Below, in pieces: positions 17,493 to 27,617 of a stretch of 33,363 nucleotides of DNA. How positions within the stretch are numbered: the stretch's first letter is position 1; every line of letters starts with the position of its first letter. The DNA is taken from positions 1-33,363 of the forward strand of contig JANXTP010000090.1 of assembly GCA_025352345.1 (NCBI GenBank). Direction: 5' to 3'. Both the position numbers and the translations under genes were made by a program. The notes under the pieces are model-generated. The model had not been told where the DNA came from. It searched no databases and worked only from the letters and a program-made list of their open reading frames with translations. Source of the stretch: Burkholderiales bacterium (GTDB taxonomy: Bacteria > Pseudomonadota > Gammaproteobacteria > Burkholderiales > Burkholderiaceae_C).

Positions 17493-19069
17493 TGCACGCG
17501 CTGATCGCCACCAACATCGCGCCGCTGATGTTCGGCTCGCTGGTGATCTTTCTGCTGGTGGGCTACCCGGTGGCGTTCTCGCTGGGCGCCTGCGGGCTGT
17601 TTTATTCGCTGGTCGGGATCGAGCTGGGCCTGCTGCCGGCATCGCTGATGCAAGCGCTGCCGCTGCGCATCGTCGGCATCATGCAGAACGACACGCTGCT
17701 GGCGATTCCGTTCTTCACCTTCATGGGGCTGATCCTCGAACGCTCGGGCATGGCCGAGGACCTGCTGGACACCATCGGCCAGCTGTTTGGGCCGATCCGC
17801 GGAGGCCTCGCCTATGCAGTGATCTTCGTCGGCGCGATGCTGGCGGCCACCACCGGCGTGGTCGCCGCCTCGGTGATCTCGATGGGACTGATCTCGCTGC
17901 CCATCATGCTGCGCTACGGCTACGACCGGCGGGTGGCCAGCGGCGTGATTGCCGCCTCAGGCACGCTGGCACAGATCATCCCGCCGTCGCTGGTGCTGAT
18001 CGTACTGGCCGATCAGTTGGGGCAGAGCGTGGGCGATCTTTATCACGGCGCCTTCGCTCCGGCCTTGATGCTGACCGGGCTGTATGTGCTCTACGTGCTG
18101 GTCATCAGCCTCGTGCGGCCCGAGTGGGTGCCGGCGATGCCTGCCGCAGCGCGCACGCTCGGCGGTCAACCGATGGACTCAGGCTGGCCCTCACAGGTGC
18201 GGCTGTTTGGGCGTGTGGCTCTGGTGCTGGTGCCGCCGCTGACGCTGATCTTCCTGGTGCTGGGCACGATCTTTCTCGGCATTGCCACGCCGACCGAAGG
18301 CGGTGCGATGGGCGCGGTCGGGGCACTCGTCATGGCGATCGTGCGGCACCGGCTCGACATGAGCCTGCTGCGGCAGGCGATGGACAGCACGGCACGGCTG
18401 TCGTGCTTCGTGCTGTTCATCCTGATCGGCTCGACGGTGTTCAGCCTGGCCTTCCAGGCGGTCGACGGGCCGAAATGGGTGGAGCACCTGCTGACCGGGC
18501 TGCCCGGCGGCACGCTGGGCTTCCTGATCGTGGTCAACGTGCTGATTTTCGTGCTGGCCTTCTTCCTCGACTTCTTCGAGCTGGCCTTCATCGTGGTGCC
18601 GTTGCTCGCGCCGGTGGCCGTTGCGCTGGGCATCGACCTGGTGTGGTTCGGTGTGCTGCTGGCGGTGAACATGCAAACCTCGTTCATGCACCCGCCGTTT
18701 GGCTTCGCGCTGTTCTACCTGCGCAGCGTGGCGCCGGAGCGCGAATACACCGACGCGGTGACCGGCCAGCGCATGGCGCCCGTCACCATCGGGCAGATCT
18801 ACCGCGGCGCGATTCCGTTCGTGCTGATTCAGCTGACGACGGTGGCGCTGATCATTGCGTTCCCGCAGCTGGTGTCGCGCGGCGACAAGGAAGTCACCCA
18901 CATCGATGCTGACGCGGTGCTGCAACAGATGCAGACCGATCAGAACACAGTTGACGCCGCAGACGCGGCCAGTGCAGCCGAATCGCACGACCCGCAAACC
19001 GTCGATGAAGATCCGCTGAAAGCGCTGCAGGAGTCGGTCGAGGCCGACCGCAAGGCGCCGCAGAAGTGA
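17492..19069 (+). CDS. dctM: TRAP transporter large permease (DctM), with acidic C-terminal tail
   Basis: 'PVAFSLGACGLFYSLVGIELGL', 'NDTLLAIPFFTFMGLILERSGMAEDLL', 'SGTLAQIIPPSLVLIVLADQ', 'MQTSFMHPPFGFALFYLRS'; overlaps the dctQ stop by 1 nt. Confidence 0.95.
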   Translation: MHALIATNIAPLMFGSLVIFLLVGYPVAFSLGACGLFYSLVGIELGLLPASLMQALPLRIVGIMQNDTLLAIPFFTFMGLILERSGMAEDLLDTIGQLFGPIRGGLAYAVIFVGAMLAATTGVVAASVISMGLISLPIMLRYGYDRRVASGVIAASGTLAQIIPPSLVLIVLADQLGQSVGDLYHGAFAPALMLTGLYVLYVLVISLVRPEWVPAMPAAARTLGGQPMDSGWPSQVRLFGRVALVLVPPLTLIFLVLGTIFLGIATPTEGGAMGAVGALVMAIVRHRLDMSLLRQAMDSTARLSCFVLFILIGSTVFSLAFQAVDGPKWVEHLLTGLPGGTLGFLIVVNVLIFVLAFFLDFFELAFIVVPLLAPVAVALGIDLVWFGVLLAVNMQTSFMHPPFGFALFYLRSVAPEREYTDAVTGQRMAPVTIGQIYRGAIPFVLIQLTTVALIIAFPQLVSRGDKEVTHIDADAVLQQMQTDQNTVDAADAASAAESHDPQTVDEDPLKALQESVEADRKAPQK

Positions 19070-19105
19070 CCCGAGAGGACGTGAATCTTCCTGCCTCGCG
19101 GCCTC

Positions 19106-20188
19106 TCAGAGCTTGACGCTCTGCATGTAGCGGTCAAAGCTCGCCTCGGCGAAACGGAACCACAGGTTCTGTTCGCGGCGGAAGGCGGAATAGTCTTCGT
19201 AGACCTTCTTCCAGTTCGGGTTCTTCGCGCTCAGCTCGTCGTAGAGCTGCATCGACTGCTTGAACGCTTCGTCGAGCACCGGCTTCGGAAACGGCAGTAC
19301 CTTCACGCCGGCCTTCACCAGTGACTTCAGCGCGGCCGGGTTCTTCGCGTCGTAGCGGGCCTGCATGTCGATGTGGGCGACCGCAGCGGCCGCTTCGACG
19401 ATCGCCTTGTACTCGGCCGACAACGCCGCGTAGGCCTGGGTGTTGATGAAGAAGTCGACCTGCGGGCCGCCTTCCCACCAGCCGGGGTAGTGGTAGACCG
19501 GTGCGACCTTGTAGAAGCCGAGCTTCTCGTCGTCGTACGGGCCGATCCATTCGGCCGCGTCAATCGTGCCTTTTTCCAGCGCCTGGTAGACCTCGCCGCC
19601 CGGGATGCTCTGCGACACCGCGCCCATGCGTTCGATGACGCGGCCGGCAAAGCCGCCGATGCGCACCTTCAAGCCCTTCATGTCGTCCAGCGACTTGATT
19701 TCCTTGCGGTACCAGCCGCCCATCTGCACGCCGGTGTTGCCGCCGGGGAAATTGATGATGTTGTACCTGGCGTAGAACTCGCGCATCAGCTTCAGGCCAT
19801 TGCCCTGGAAAGTCCAGGCGCTCATCTGGCGTGAATTCAGGCCGAACGGAATGGCAGCACCGATGGCAAAGGTCTCGTCCTTGCCGAAGTAGTAGTACGG
19901 CACCGTGTGCGCCATCTCGACGGTGCCGGCCTGCACGCCGTCGACCACGCCAAACGGCGGCAGCAGTTCACCGCCCGGATGGACGCTGATCTGGAACTTG
20001 CCGCCGGTCATCTCGCCGACCTTCTTCGCAAACAGCTCGGCCGTGCCGAAGATGGTGTCCAGCGACTTTGGAAAACTCGAGGCGAGCCGCCAGCGCAGAC
20101 GGGCCTGGGCGTGGACGATGGCTGGCGCTGCACCGGCGGCCAGCACACCCGCCAGACCACTGTGGTGGATGAATCGACGACGTTGCAT
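19106..20188 (-). CDS. dctP: TRAP transporter substrate-binding protein, TakP-like (2-oxo acid/lactate type)
   Basis: 'MQRRRFIHHSGLAGVLAAGAAPAIVHAQ' Tat-like signal; 'AHTVPYYYFGKDETFAIGAAIPFGLNSRQMSAW', 'AAEWIGPYDDEKLGFYKVAPVYHYPGWWEGGPQVDFFIN' typical of TakP-like SBPs. Confidence 0.93.
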   Translation of the reverse strand: MQRRRFIHHSGLAGVLAAGAAPAIVHAQARLRWRLASSFPKSLDTIFGTAELFAKKVGEMTGGKFQISVHPGGELLPPFGVVDGVQAGTVEMAHTVPYYYFGKDETFAIGAAIPFGLNSRQMSAWTFQGNGLKLMREFYARYNIINFPGGNTGVQMGGWYRKEIKSLDDMKGLKVRIGGFAGRVIERMGAVSQSIPGGEVYQALEKGTIDAAEWIGPYDDEKLGFYKVAPVYHYPGWWEGGPQVDFFINTQAYAALSAEYKAIVEAAAAVAHIDMQARYDAKNPAALKSLVKAGVKVLPFPKPVLDEAFKQSMQLYDELSAKNPNWKKVYEDYSAFRREQNLWFRFAEASFDRYMQSVKL

Positions 20189-20227
20189 GGGCGATGTTCC
20201 GTGAGCGTGCAGGTCGGGACTCGGGCC

Positions 20228-21625
20228 TCAGCTGCCGGCGATCTTCATCGAGTCGATCAGCACCGAGCCGATGGTTTTCCCCCCGGTGGTGTAAGCATCG
20301 GCCCCGACGGCGACGATGCCCTTGAACATCTTCTTCAGGTTGCCGGCGATCGTGATCTCGTTGACCGGATACACGATGCGACCGCGCTCGACCCAGAAGC
20401 CGGCCGCACCGCGCGAATAGTCGCCGGTGACCGGGTTGACGCCCTGCCCCATCAGCTCGATCACGAACAGCCCGCGATCGAGCTTGCGCAACATCGCCGC
20501 GAGATCGTCGCCAGGCTGGGTCAGCCGGCTGGCGAGCGTCAGATTCTGCGAGCCGCCGGCATGGCCGGTGGTGTGCATGCCGAGCTTGCGCGCCGAGTAG
20601 CTCGACAGGAAGTAGCCCTGCGCCACGCCGCCCTTGACGACGTCACGTGCGCGGGTCACCACGCCCTCGTCATCGAACGGCGCGCTGGCCTTGCCGCGCC
20701 GCTGGTGCGGGTCCTCGTGGATGTCGATGTGCTTGGCGAGCACCCGCTTGCCGAGGCTGTCGAGCAGGAAGCTCGACTTGCGGTACAGGGCGCCACCGCT
20801 CGTGGCCTGCACATATGCGCCGAGCAGGCCAGCGGCGACGGTCGATTCGAACAGCACCGACACCTCGCAGGTCTTGACCTTGCGCGACTTCAACCGCGAC
20901 AGCGCGCGCTCGGCAGCGTAGCGGCCAACCGCCTCCGGCGCAGCCAATTCATCGGCCGAGCGCATCGAGCTGTACCAGGCATCGCGCTGCATGTCATCGC
21001 CACGGCGGCCGGGCAGCGAGGCGATCGGCGCCACTGACAGCGAATGCCGCGAGCTCGCGTAGCCGCCGCGAAAATCGCGGCTGTTGCCGGCGAAAAAATG
21101 CGACTGCTGTGCCGACACACCCGCGCCTTCGGAATTGGTGATGCGCGCATCCAGCGTCAGCGCCGCCTGCTCGCAGCGCCGTGCGATGTCGGCCGCGCCA
21201 GCGGCGTCGATGGCCCAGGGGTGAAACAGGTCGAGGTCACGCGTGGCAGCTTCGCCCATGGCCAGGTCAGCGGCGTCGGGCAGGCCGGCCGCCGGGTCGT
21301 CGGCGGTGAAGCGGGCGATGTCGTGTGCGGCGCGCACCGTCTGTTCGAGTGCCGCGCGCGAGAAGTCGGAGGTGCTCGCATTGCCGCGCCGCTGGCCGAT
21401 GTAGACCGACACGCTGATCGACTTGTCGCGATTGCGCTCGACGTTCTCGATCTCACCCTTGCGCACCGACACCGACAGGCCGACGCCCTCGGACACCTCG
21501 GCGCCGGCATCGCTGGCACCGATCTGGGCGGCGAACTTCAGCGCGTCATCGACCAGTTGCTGGAAGTCGGCACGGACGTACGCGAAGCCGGTGGACGCAG
21601 ATGACGACAAGCTCTTTGGGGACAT
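20228..21625 (-). CDS. pmbA: Metalloprotease PmbA/TldE
   Basis: 'DAGAEVSEGVGLSVSVRKGEIENVERNRDKSISVSVYIGQRRGNASTSDFS', 'VTGDYSRGAAGFWVERGRIVYPVNEITIAGNLKKMF'. Start at 21625 (MSPKSLSSSA). Confidence 0.95.
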   Translation of the reverse strand: MSPKSLSSSASTGFAYVRADFQQLVDDALKFAAQIGASDAGAEVSEGVGLSVSVRKGEIENVERNRDKSISVSVYIGQRRGNASTSDFSRAALEQTVRAAHDIARFTADDPAAGLPDAADLAMGEAATRDLDLFHPWAIDAAGAADIARRCEQAALTLDARITNSEGAGVSAQQSHFFAGNSRDFRGGYASSRHSLSVAPIASLPGRRGDDMQRDAWYSSMRSADELAAPEAVGRYAAERALSRLKSRKVKTCEVSVLFESTVAAGLLGAYVQATSGGALYRKSSFLLDSLGKRVLAKHIDIHEDPHQRRGKASAPFDDEGVVTRARDVVKGGVAQGYFLSSYSARKLGMHTTGHAGGSQNLTLASRLTQPGDDLAAMLRKLDRGLFVIELMGQGVNPVTGDYSRGAAGFWVERGRIVYPVNEITIAGNLKKMFKGIVAVGADAYTTGGKTIGSVLIDSMKIAGS

Positions 21626-21662
21626 GGGTGGGGGATGTCGGTTGGTGTGCGGCGCAGGCCGC

Positions 21663-21680
21663 AACAGGAACAGGAACAGG
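21663..21680. repeat. Short hexamer tandem repeat (AACAGG)x3 between pmbA and darP
   Basis: AACAGGAACAGGAACAGG read directly. Confidence 0.85.
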
Positions 21681-21817
21681 GAATCGGGATTTCGGTCGCC
21701 TCCACGCGGGCATCGAGTTCCCGGCGCTTGACAATCCCATGGCTATGATACCCAGCGGCTTTTCAGCGGCGGGTGCATTCTGCGCTTCGCCCTGCGCCCC
21801 GCTTTCGCAGTCGACCC

Positions 21818-22384
21818 ATGCCACACAACGAGTCACCAGACCCCGCCGACGCCGAACCGATCCCAGCCTGGCTGACCCGCCCGAGCAAGACACGGCGCAA
21901 GAAGGATTCGCACGATCTGCAGGACCTGGGCGTGGCGCTGGTCGAGATGCCGGACAACCGGCTGGTCGACTTGCCGATGGACGAGATCCTGCTCGATGCG
22001 ATCCGCCAGTACCGCGGCACCAAGACACACGAAGGCCGACGCCGCCAGATGCAGTACATCGGCAAGCTGATGCGCCGCAGCGATCCCGAGCCGCTGCGTG
22101 AAGCGGTCGCTGCGATGCAGCTCGGTCATGCGAAGGACGCGCTCGCGCTGCACGACGCCGAACGCTGGCGCGCCGAGCTGATCGCCAGCGACGACGCGCT
22201 GACCGCGTGGACCGCCGAACGCCCACAGGCCGATGTGCAGCAGCTGCGCAGCCTGATCCGCGCCGCACGCAAGGACGCCTCGGTACTGCCCGAGCAACGC
22301 AGCGGCAAGGCTTTTCGCGAGCTGTTCAAGTTCATCCGGCAGTACCCAGCGACACCATCGGTGCCGGCCGCTGACGGTGGCTGA
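21818..22384 (+). CDS. darP: Ribosome biogenesis factor YjgA/DarP
   Basis: 'PSKTRRKKDSHDLQDLGVALVEMPDNRLVDLPMDEILLDAIRQYRGTKTHEGRRRQMQYIGKLMRRSDPEPL'; divergent from pmbA, a conserved arrangement. Confidence 0.95.
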   Translation: MPHNESPDPADAEPIPAWLTRPSKTRRKKDSHDLQDLGVALVEMPDNRLVDLPMDEILLDAIRQYRGTKTHEGRRRQMQYIGKLMRRSDPEPLREAVAAMQLGHAKDALALHDAERWRAELIASDDALTAWTAERPQADVQQLRSLIRAARKDASVLPEQRSGKAFRELFKFIRQYPATPSVPAADGG

Positions 22385-22405
22385 CTTCTCTCCATCGGCG
22401 CCAAC

Positions 22406-23014
22406 ATGAGTGACCTCGACGCCGCCTTCGACACCGTGCGCATCGGCATCGTGTCGATCAGCGACCGTGCGTCGGCGGGAGTCTACGAAGACAAGGGCGT
22501 GCCCGCCCTGAAGGACTGGCTGTCCCGTGCGGTGCGCAACCCGGTGCACTGGGAAACGCGGCTGATTCCCGACGACCAAGCCGGCATCAGCGCCGCGCTG
22601 TGCGAACTGGTCGACGAGGCGGGCTGCCACCTGGTGCTGACCACCGGCGGCACCGGCCCTGCGCCGCGCGACGTGACGCCCGAAGCCACGCTGGCGGTGG
22701 CCCACAAGCTGATGCCGGGCTTCGGCGAGCAGATGCGCAGCATCAGCCTGCAGTTCGTACCGACCGCGATCCTGTCGCGGCAGGTCGCGGTGGTCCGCGG
22801 ACAAGCCTTGATCATCAACCTGCCGGGCCAGCCGAAGTCGATCGCCGAAACCCTCGAAGGCCTGCCGGCAGCCACGCCGCCGGTGCCAGGCATCTTTGCT
22901 GCAGTGCCTTACTGCATCGACCTGATCGGCGGGCCGTATCTGGAAACCGACCCGGCGCTGTGCAAGGCGTTCAGGCCGAAATCGGCGCAAAGACCGGCGC
23001 CACCGCCTACTTGA
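22406..23014 (+). CDS. mog: Molybdopterin adenylyltransferase
   Basis: '[27 protein letters not shown]', '[23 protein letters not shown]', '[40 protein letters not shown]'. Confidence 0.95.
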   Translation: MSDLDAAFDTVRIGIVSISDRASAGVYEDKGVPALKDWLSRAVRNPVHWETRLIPDDQAGISAALCELVDEAGCHLVLTTGGTGPAPRDVTPEATLAVAHKLMPGFGEQMRSISLQFVPTAILSRQVAVVRGQALIINLPGQPKSIAETLEGLPAATPPVPGIFAAVPYCIDLIGGPYLETDPALCKAFRPKSAQRPAPPPT

Positions 23015-23786
23015 CGAGTTGACTCAGCGCCGCCGCGTCGAACTGGTCTTGGGTCTGCGCATCGGGCGGCACGCAGTGGGTTGGCGCGTTGGTTCCGGCT
23101 TGCTTCGACAAGGTCTCGATCGCCTGCCACAGCAGCGTGATCTGATGCTCCTGCGTGGCGGCATGGTCGATCAAGCCCTTCATCGCCTGCGCCACCGGAT
23201 CATCGCCCTGCGTGATTCCGTAGGCCGAGAAGCCCATCTTGGCGGCGGTCGCCTCGCGCACCGCGTCGATCTGCGCATCGATGATGCGCGCCGGGTTGCC
23301 CACCGCGGTCGCCCCTGCGGGCACCGCTTTGACCACCACAGCGTTCGAGCCGATGCGCGCGTTGTCGCCCACGGTGAAGCCGCCCAGCACCTGCGAATTG
23401 GCGCCGACGATCACGCCACGCCCGAGCGTCGGGTGGCGTTTCGCGCCCTTGGCCAGCGACGTACCGCCCAGCGTCACGCCCTGGTAGATGGTGCAGTCAT
23501 CGCCGATCTCAGCCGTCTCGCCGATCACCACCCCCATCCCGTGGTCGATGAAAACCCGCCGACCGATGACGGCGCCGGGGTGGATTTCGATGCCCGACAC
23601 AAAGCGCGCCAAATGCGAAATGAAGCGGCCCAGCCACGGCCAGCCCTGCTGCCAGCACCAGTGCGCACTGCGGTGCAACAGCAGCGCATGCAGTCCCGGG
23701 TAGCAGGTCAGCACCTCCCACGCGCTGCGCGCCGCAGGGTCGCGCTCGAGGATGCAGGCAATGTCTTCACGGAGGCGCTGGAACAT
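23007..23786 (-). CDS. cysE: Serine O-acetyltransferase
   Basis: '[45 protein letters not shown]' and left-handed beta-helix '[69 protein letters not shown]'. 3' end overlaps mog by 8 bp, convergently. Confidence 0.95.
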   Translation of the reverse strand: MFQRLREDIACILERDPAARSAWEVLTCYPGLHALLLHRSAHWCWQQGWPWLGRFISHLARFVSGIEIHPGAVIGRRVFIDHGMGVVIGETAEIGDDCTIYQGVTLGGTSLAKGAKRHPTLGRGVIVGANSQVLGGFTVGDNARIGSNAVVVKAVPAGATAVGNPARIIDAQIDAVREATAAKMGFSAYGITQGDDPVAQAMKGLIDHAATQEHQITLLWQAIETLSKQAGTNAPTHCVPPDAQTQDQFDAAALSQLVK

Positions 23787-23898
23787 GGTCGGATGGGTCG
23801 TGCCAGTAGTCAGTCTAGCCGCACACCTGTCGATCCGCTGCGCGTGGCGATCGGGGAAAAGTCTGCAACGACAGGGCGCAAACGCTGGCCCGTGGCAT

Positions 23899-24645
23899 TC
23901 ATGTGCGCTTTTGCACCGCCTTCGCAATGCCCCGCAGCAGATGGATCTCTTCCTCAGTGACCTGCAACCGGTTCAAGGCCTGGTTCAGCCGCGGCATCAG
24001 CTTCTGTGGCGATTGCGGGTTCAGGAAGTCGATGTCGATCAACACCTGCCGCCAGTGCGCGAGCGCGCCCTGAACCGCCACCGCATCGGCCAGTGCCGGA
24101 TCAGCGGTGCGCGAGGCGACCTCGAAGCCGCCGAGGGCTTGCCGCCAGTCGTAGGCGATCAGCTGCAGCGCCTGCGCCAGGTTCAGCGAGCCGTAGCCTG
24201 GCGCGGTAGGGATGCTGAGGCAGGCGTGGCACTGGTAGACCTCGTCGTTGCTCATGCCGTAGCGCTCTGAGCCGAAGACGAATGCGACGCGCTGAGGCTG
24301 CTTCGCCAGCGTCGCAAACAACTCACGCGGCGCATGGGTGGGCGGGCCGAAGTCGCGCGGGGTCATGGCGGTGGCGCACGCATAGGTGACACCGTCCAGC
24401 GCCTCGGCCAGGGTGCCGACCACGCGTGCACCCTCCAGCACATCAAGCGCGCCACTGGCCAGCGAGATCGCATCGGCTTTGGCCTTCACGTTCGAGTAGC
24501 GCGGCGCGACCAGCACCAGGTCTGAGAAACCCATCACCTTCATGGCGCGCGCGGTCGAGCCGACGTTGCCCGGGTGGCTGGTGTTGAGCAGCACGAAGCG
24601 GGTCGCGTCGGGTGCGGGGCGCACTGGGGAATTCAGGGTTTGCAT
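23899..24645 (-). CDS. trmJ: tRNA (cytidine/uridine-2'-O-)-methyltransferase TrmJ
   Basis: SPOUT motifs '[33 protein letters not shown]', '[47 protein letters not shown]'. Confidence 0.95.
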   Translation of the reverse strand: MQTLNSPVRPAPDATRFVLLNTSHPGNVGSTARAMKVMGFSDLVLVAPRYSNVKAKADAISLASGALDVLEGARVVGTLAEALDGVTYACATAMTPRDFGPPTHAPRELFATLAKQPQRVAFVFGSERYGMSNDEVYQCHACLSIPTAPGYGSLNLAQALQLIAYDWRQALGGFEVASRTADPALADAVAVQGALAHWRQVLIDIDFLNPQSPQKLMPRLNQALNRLQVTEEEIHLLRGIAKAVQKRT

Positions 24646-24760
24646 GGGGTGCCCGCTAAAATCTCAATTATCAGAAGTGCATGCAGGGTGCCACCCGCCG
24701 GCCACTTCCGCCACGTTCTTTGTCCCCACCAGTCCGAATCCCGCCCCCGAAGGTTGCCCC

Positions 24761-25756
24761 ATGTCGCAAGCGCTCCATCCCATGCTCAACATCGCCATCA
24801 AGGCGGCGCGAACGGCGGGCGCGCTGATCAACCGGGCCTCGATGGACCTCGATCTGCTGCGCATCAGCAGCAAGGCGCCGAACGACTTCGTCACCGAGGT
24901 GGACCAGGCCGCCGAGCGGGCCATCATCGAGGTGCTGCTGACCGCCTACCCCGGCCACGGCATCCTGGCCGAAGAATCGGGCCGCGAGCACGGCGCCAAG
25001 GACAGCGACTACCTGTGGATCATCGATCCGCTCGACGGCACCACCAACTTCATCCACGGCTTTCCGGTGTATGCGGTGTCGATCGCGCTCGCCTTCAAGG
25101 GGCAGGTGCAGCAGGCGGTGGTGTATGACCCGTCGCGCAACGACCTGTTCTATGCCTCGAAGGGCCGCGGCGCGTTTTGCAACGACAAGCGCTTGCGCGT
25201 CTCCAAGCGCATCCGCATGTCGGAATCGCTGATCGGCACCGGCTTCCCGTTCCGCAAGGGCGACAACTTCAAGCGCTATGTGCAGATGTTCGAGGCCGTG
25301 ATGCAAAACTGCGCTGGGCTGCGCCGCCCCGGTGCCGCCGCGCTCGACCTGTGCTATGTGGCCGCCGGCTATTACGACGGCTTCTTCGAAACGGGCCTGA
25401 GCCCCTGGGACATCGCCGCCGGCTCGCTGATGATCACCGAGGCCGGTGGGCTGATCGGCAACTTCACTGGCGACGCTGACTTTTTGTACCAGCGCGAAGT
25501 GGTCGCCGGCAACCCGAAGATCTACGGTCAACTGGTGCAGACGCTGGCGCCCTACACCAAGGTGAGCAAAGCGGAAGCAGCAGCGCTTGCAACGTCGGTT
25601 TCAAGCTCAGAGCCGACTGCACCCGTCACCGAAGTCGGCCTCACGCCCGAGGCCGCGCTGTCGGCCTCGCTCGGCGTCGCCGAAACGGCCGCCCCCATCG
25701 CGCCAAAGAAGCCCACCGCCGTGCGCATCCGCAAGGCAGATGTGAAACCCGGCTGA
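24761..25756 (+). CDS. suhB: Inositol-1-monophosphatase family protein SuhB
   Basis: '[52 protein letters not shown]', 'ILAEESG', '[26 protein letters not shown]', '[17 protein letters not shown]'. Divergent from trmJ. Confidence 0.96.
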   Translation: MSQALHPMLNIAIKAARTAGALINRASMDLDLLRISSKAPNDFVTEVDQAAERAIIEVLLTAYPGHGILAEESGREHGAKDSDYLWIIDPLDGTTNFIHGFPVYAVSIALAFKGQVQQAVVYDPSRNDLFYASKGRGAFCNDKRLRVSKRIRMSESLIGTGFPFRKGDNFKRYVQMFEAVMQNCAGLRRPGAAALDLCYVAAGYYDGFFETGLSPWDIAAGSLMITEAGGLIGNFTGDADFLYQREVVAGNPKIYGQLVQTLAPYTKVSKAEAAALATSVSSSEPTAPVTEVGLTPEAALSASLGVAETAAPIAPKKPTAVRIRKADVKPG

Positions 25757-25772
25757 AAGCGCAACGGCGTCT

Positions 25773-26492
25773 TCACGGGACCGACCGGATCGTCCCCGCA
25801 TCCTGCCCAAACAGCACCTTGCGCGAGGCTTCATCGACCACTGGCGTGGTGCTGAACTCCGCCGCTCGCGCGTAGGCGCGCAAAGTGCTGGGGCGGACGC
25901 GGATGCGCTCGAACCAGGCGGCCAGGTGCGGGAAGTCTTCCAGCTTCTGCTGCTGCCGCTCGTGCGGCACCACCCAGGGGTAGCAGGCCATGTCGGCGAT
26001 CGAGTAGCCGCCGGCGATGTGATCATGGCCCGCTGCGGCCATCACACCCAGGTGCTTGTTGAGCACCGCATACAGCCGCCCCGTTTCCTTCACATAGCGC
26101 TCGATCGCATAGGGCAGCTTCTCGGGTGAGTACTGCCCGAAATGGTGGTTCTGCCCGGCCATCGGCCCCAGGCCGCCCATCTGCCAGAAGAGCCACTGCA
26201 GCGCCAGGTTGCGGCCGCGCAGGTCCTGCGGGATGTAGCGATGGATCTTGTCGGCCAAGTACAAAAGGATGGCACCGGACTCGAACACCGACAAGGGCGC
26301 GCCACCATCGGCCGGCGTGTGATCGACGATGGCCGGTATGCGGTTGTTCGGCGCGATGTGCAGGAAGTCGGGCTGGAACTGCTCGCCACGGCCGATGTTC
26401 ACCGGCACGATGCGGTAGGGCAGCCCGGACTCCTCCAGAAACATCGTGATCTTGTGGCCGTTGGGCGTGGTCCAGTAATACAGATCGATCAT
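25773..26492 (-). CDS. Glutathione S-transferase (YfcG/YghU-like)
   Basis: 239 aa: 'MIDLYYWTTPNGHKITMFLEESGLPYRIVPVNIGRGEQFQPDFLHIAPNNRIPAIVDH', 'SVFESGAILLYLADK', 'LQWLFWQMGGLGPMAGQNHHFGQYSPEKLPYAIERY'. Confidence 0.94.
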   Translation of the reverse strand: MIDLYYWTTPNGHKITMFLEESGLPYRIVPVNIGRGEQFQPDFLHIAPNNRIPAIVDHTPADGGAPLSVFESGAILLYLADKIHRYIPQDLRGRNLALQWLFWQMGGLGPMAGQNHHFGQYSPEKLPYAIERYVKETGRLYAVLNKHLGVMAAAGHDHIAGGYSIADMACYPWVVPHERQQQKLEDFPHLAAWFERIRVRPSTLRAYARAAEFSTTPVVDEASRKVLFGQDAGTIRSVP

Positions 26493-26542
26493 CGTGAACT
26501 TTCCTTGGAAGGGGATCGGGACGCAGGAGCGTTGGCGCGTCT

Positions 26543-27505
26543 TCAGGCCAGGATCGCGCGCCGCACGTTGGCCAGCGGCGCCTGGTCGTTCAGCGTGCCG
26601 CCAGTGGTGCCGAGCTCGCGCCACAGGCCGGCCAGGTCGATCGGCTCGGCCGAGGCCTTCATCCGCTCGTACAGCTCGGTCAGCACAGTCTGGCCCACCG
26701 CCGCATCGCCAGTCGCAAGGATGCGCTCCACCGTCCACGGTACGCCGTACTGCCCACCCGCAGCCAGCACGCCTTGAAGGGCCTGCTGCAGCCCGGTGCG
26801 CAGCGCGCTGCGCTTGAGCAGCTCCACATCGGCCAGCAGGCAGAACATCGCGCCGCCCCAGTAGGTGCGGCCCCAGGTCGGCGTGTGGTCGAGCCCGGCG
26901 TCGCCCGCCTGCGGCTGGCCCTGTGGCATCGCCGTGGCCCACTCGCGCCACACCGTCTCGGCGCTGACCAGCCCGACGCGCCCGCGCGCCACGCTTTCGA
27001 CATAGGTGGCAATGCCTTCATGCAGCCAGTTCTGCGCGCGTGGAATGCGCGGGATGGCCAGGTGCACCATCTCGTGGACAAGCACCCAGTCGTCGATGAA
27101 CTGCGCCTCTGTCGTCTCGCGCCCGAGGCGGATGCGCATCAGCAGCGACGGCTCGGCATAGGTGACGCCGCTGCGCACGCCACTGCCCTCCTCCGGCACC
27201 AGCAGCAGTTCGACCTTGGGCACCGGGAAGCGGCCGAAGTAGCGCGCCACCGCATCGGCCGAGGTGATCGCCCAGGTGCGCGCCGCCTGCTGCGCGGGCT
27301 TGCTGAAACCGGGGGCGAACTGCAGCTCGATGCGCGAACGCAAGATGTGCAGGGTCTCGGTGTCGGGCTGTGCGCGGGCTGCCGCCGACTGGTCCACCGC
27401 CCGCGTGGCGTGAGGCGCGCTCAACATCAGCGCGGCACAGCCGGCACGCGACAGATCGACGAGCAGCGCGCGCCGGGACAGCGCCGCATCGGGTGTGGAG
27501 GTCAT
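26543..27505 (-). CDS. Exported HExxH zinc metalloprotease (gluzincin-like; function unknown)
   Basis: 'DDWVLVHEMVHLAIPRIPRAQNWLHEGIATYVES': HEMVH plus a downstream Glu (EGIATY) characteristic of gluzincins; N-terminal SRRALLVDLSRAGCAALML signal-like segment. Confidence 0.82.
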   Translation of the reverse strand: MTSTPDAALSRRALLVDLSRAGCAALMLSAPHATRAVDQSAAARAQPDTETLHILRSRIELQFAPGFSKPAQQAARTWAITSADAVARYFGRFPVPKVELLLVPEEGSGVRSGVTYAEPSLLMRIRLGRETTEAQFIDDWVLVHEMVHLAIPRIPRAQNWLHEGIATYVESVARGRVGLVSAETVWREWATAMPQGQPQAGDAGLDHTPTWGRTYWGGAMFCLLADVELLKRSALRTGLQQALQGVLAAGGQYGVPWTVERILATGDAAVGQTVLTELYERMKASAEPIDLAGLWRELGTTGGTLNDQAPLANVRRAILA

Positions 27506-27617
27506 CGTCGATTCCGGAAACAGGCGCTTCAGTCGGCCCGCATGCCCGCTACCTTACCGTCAACGCGATGTCCTTGCCGGGCCTCGCTGCGTCGGCGTGC
27601 CGATCAGAATCATCGGC

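Noticed and set aside
19907-21037. 376-aa plus-strand ORF
   Set aside because: Antisense to dctP and pmbA.
21728-21749. TTGACA...TATGAT upstream of darP as a sigma70 promoter
   Set aside because: Spacer is only 10 bp, incompatible with a standard -35/-10 pair.
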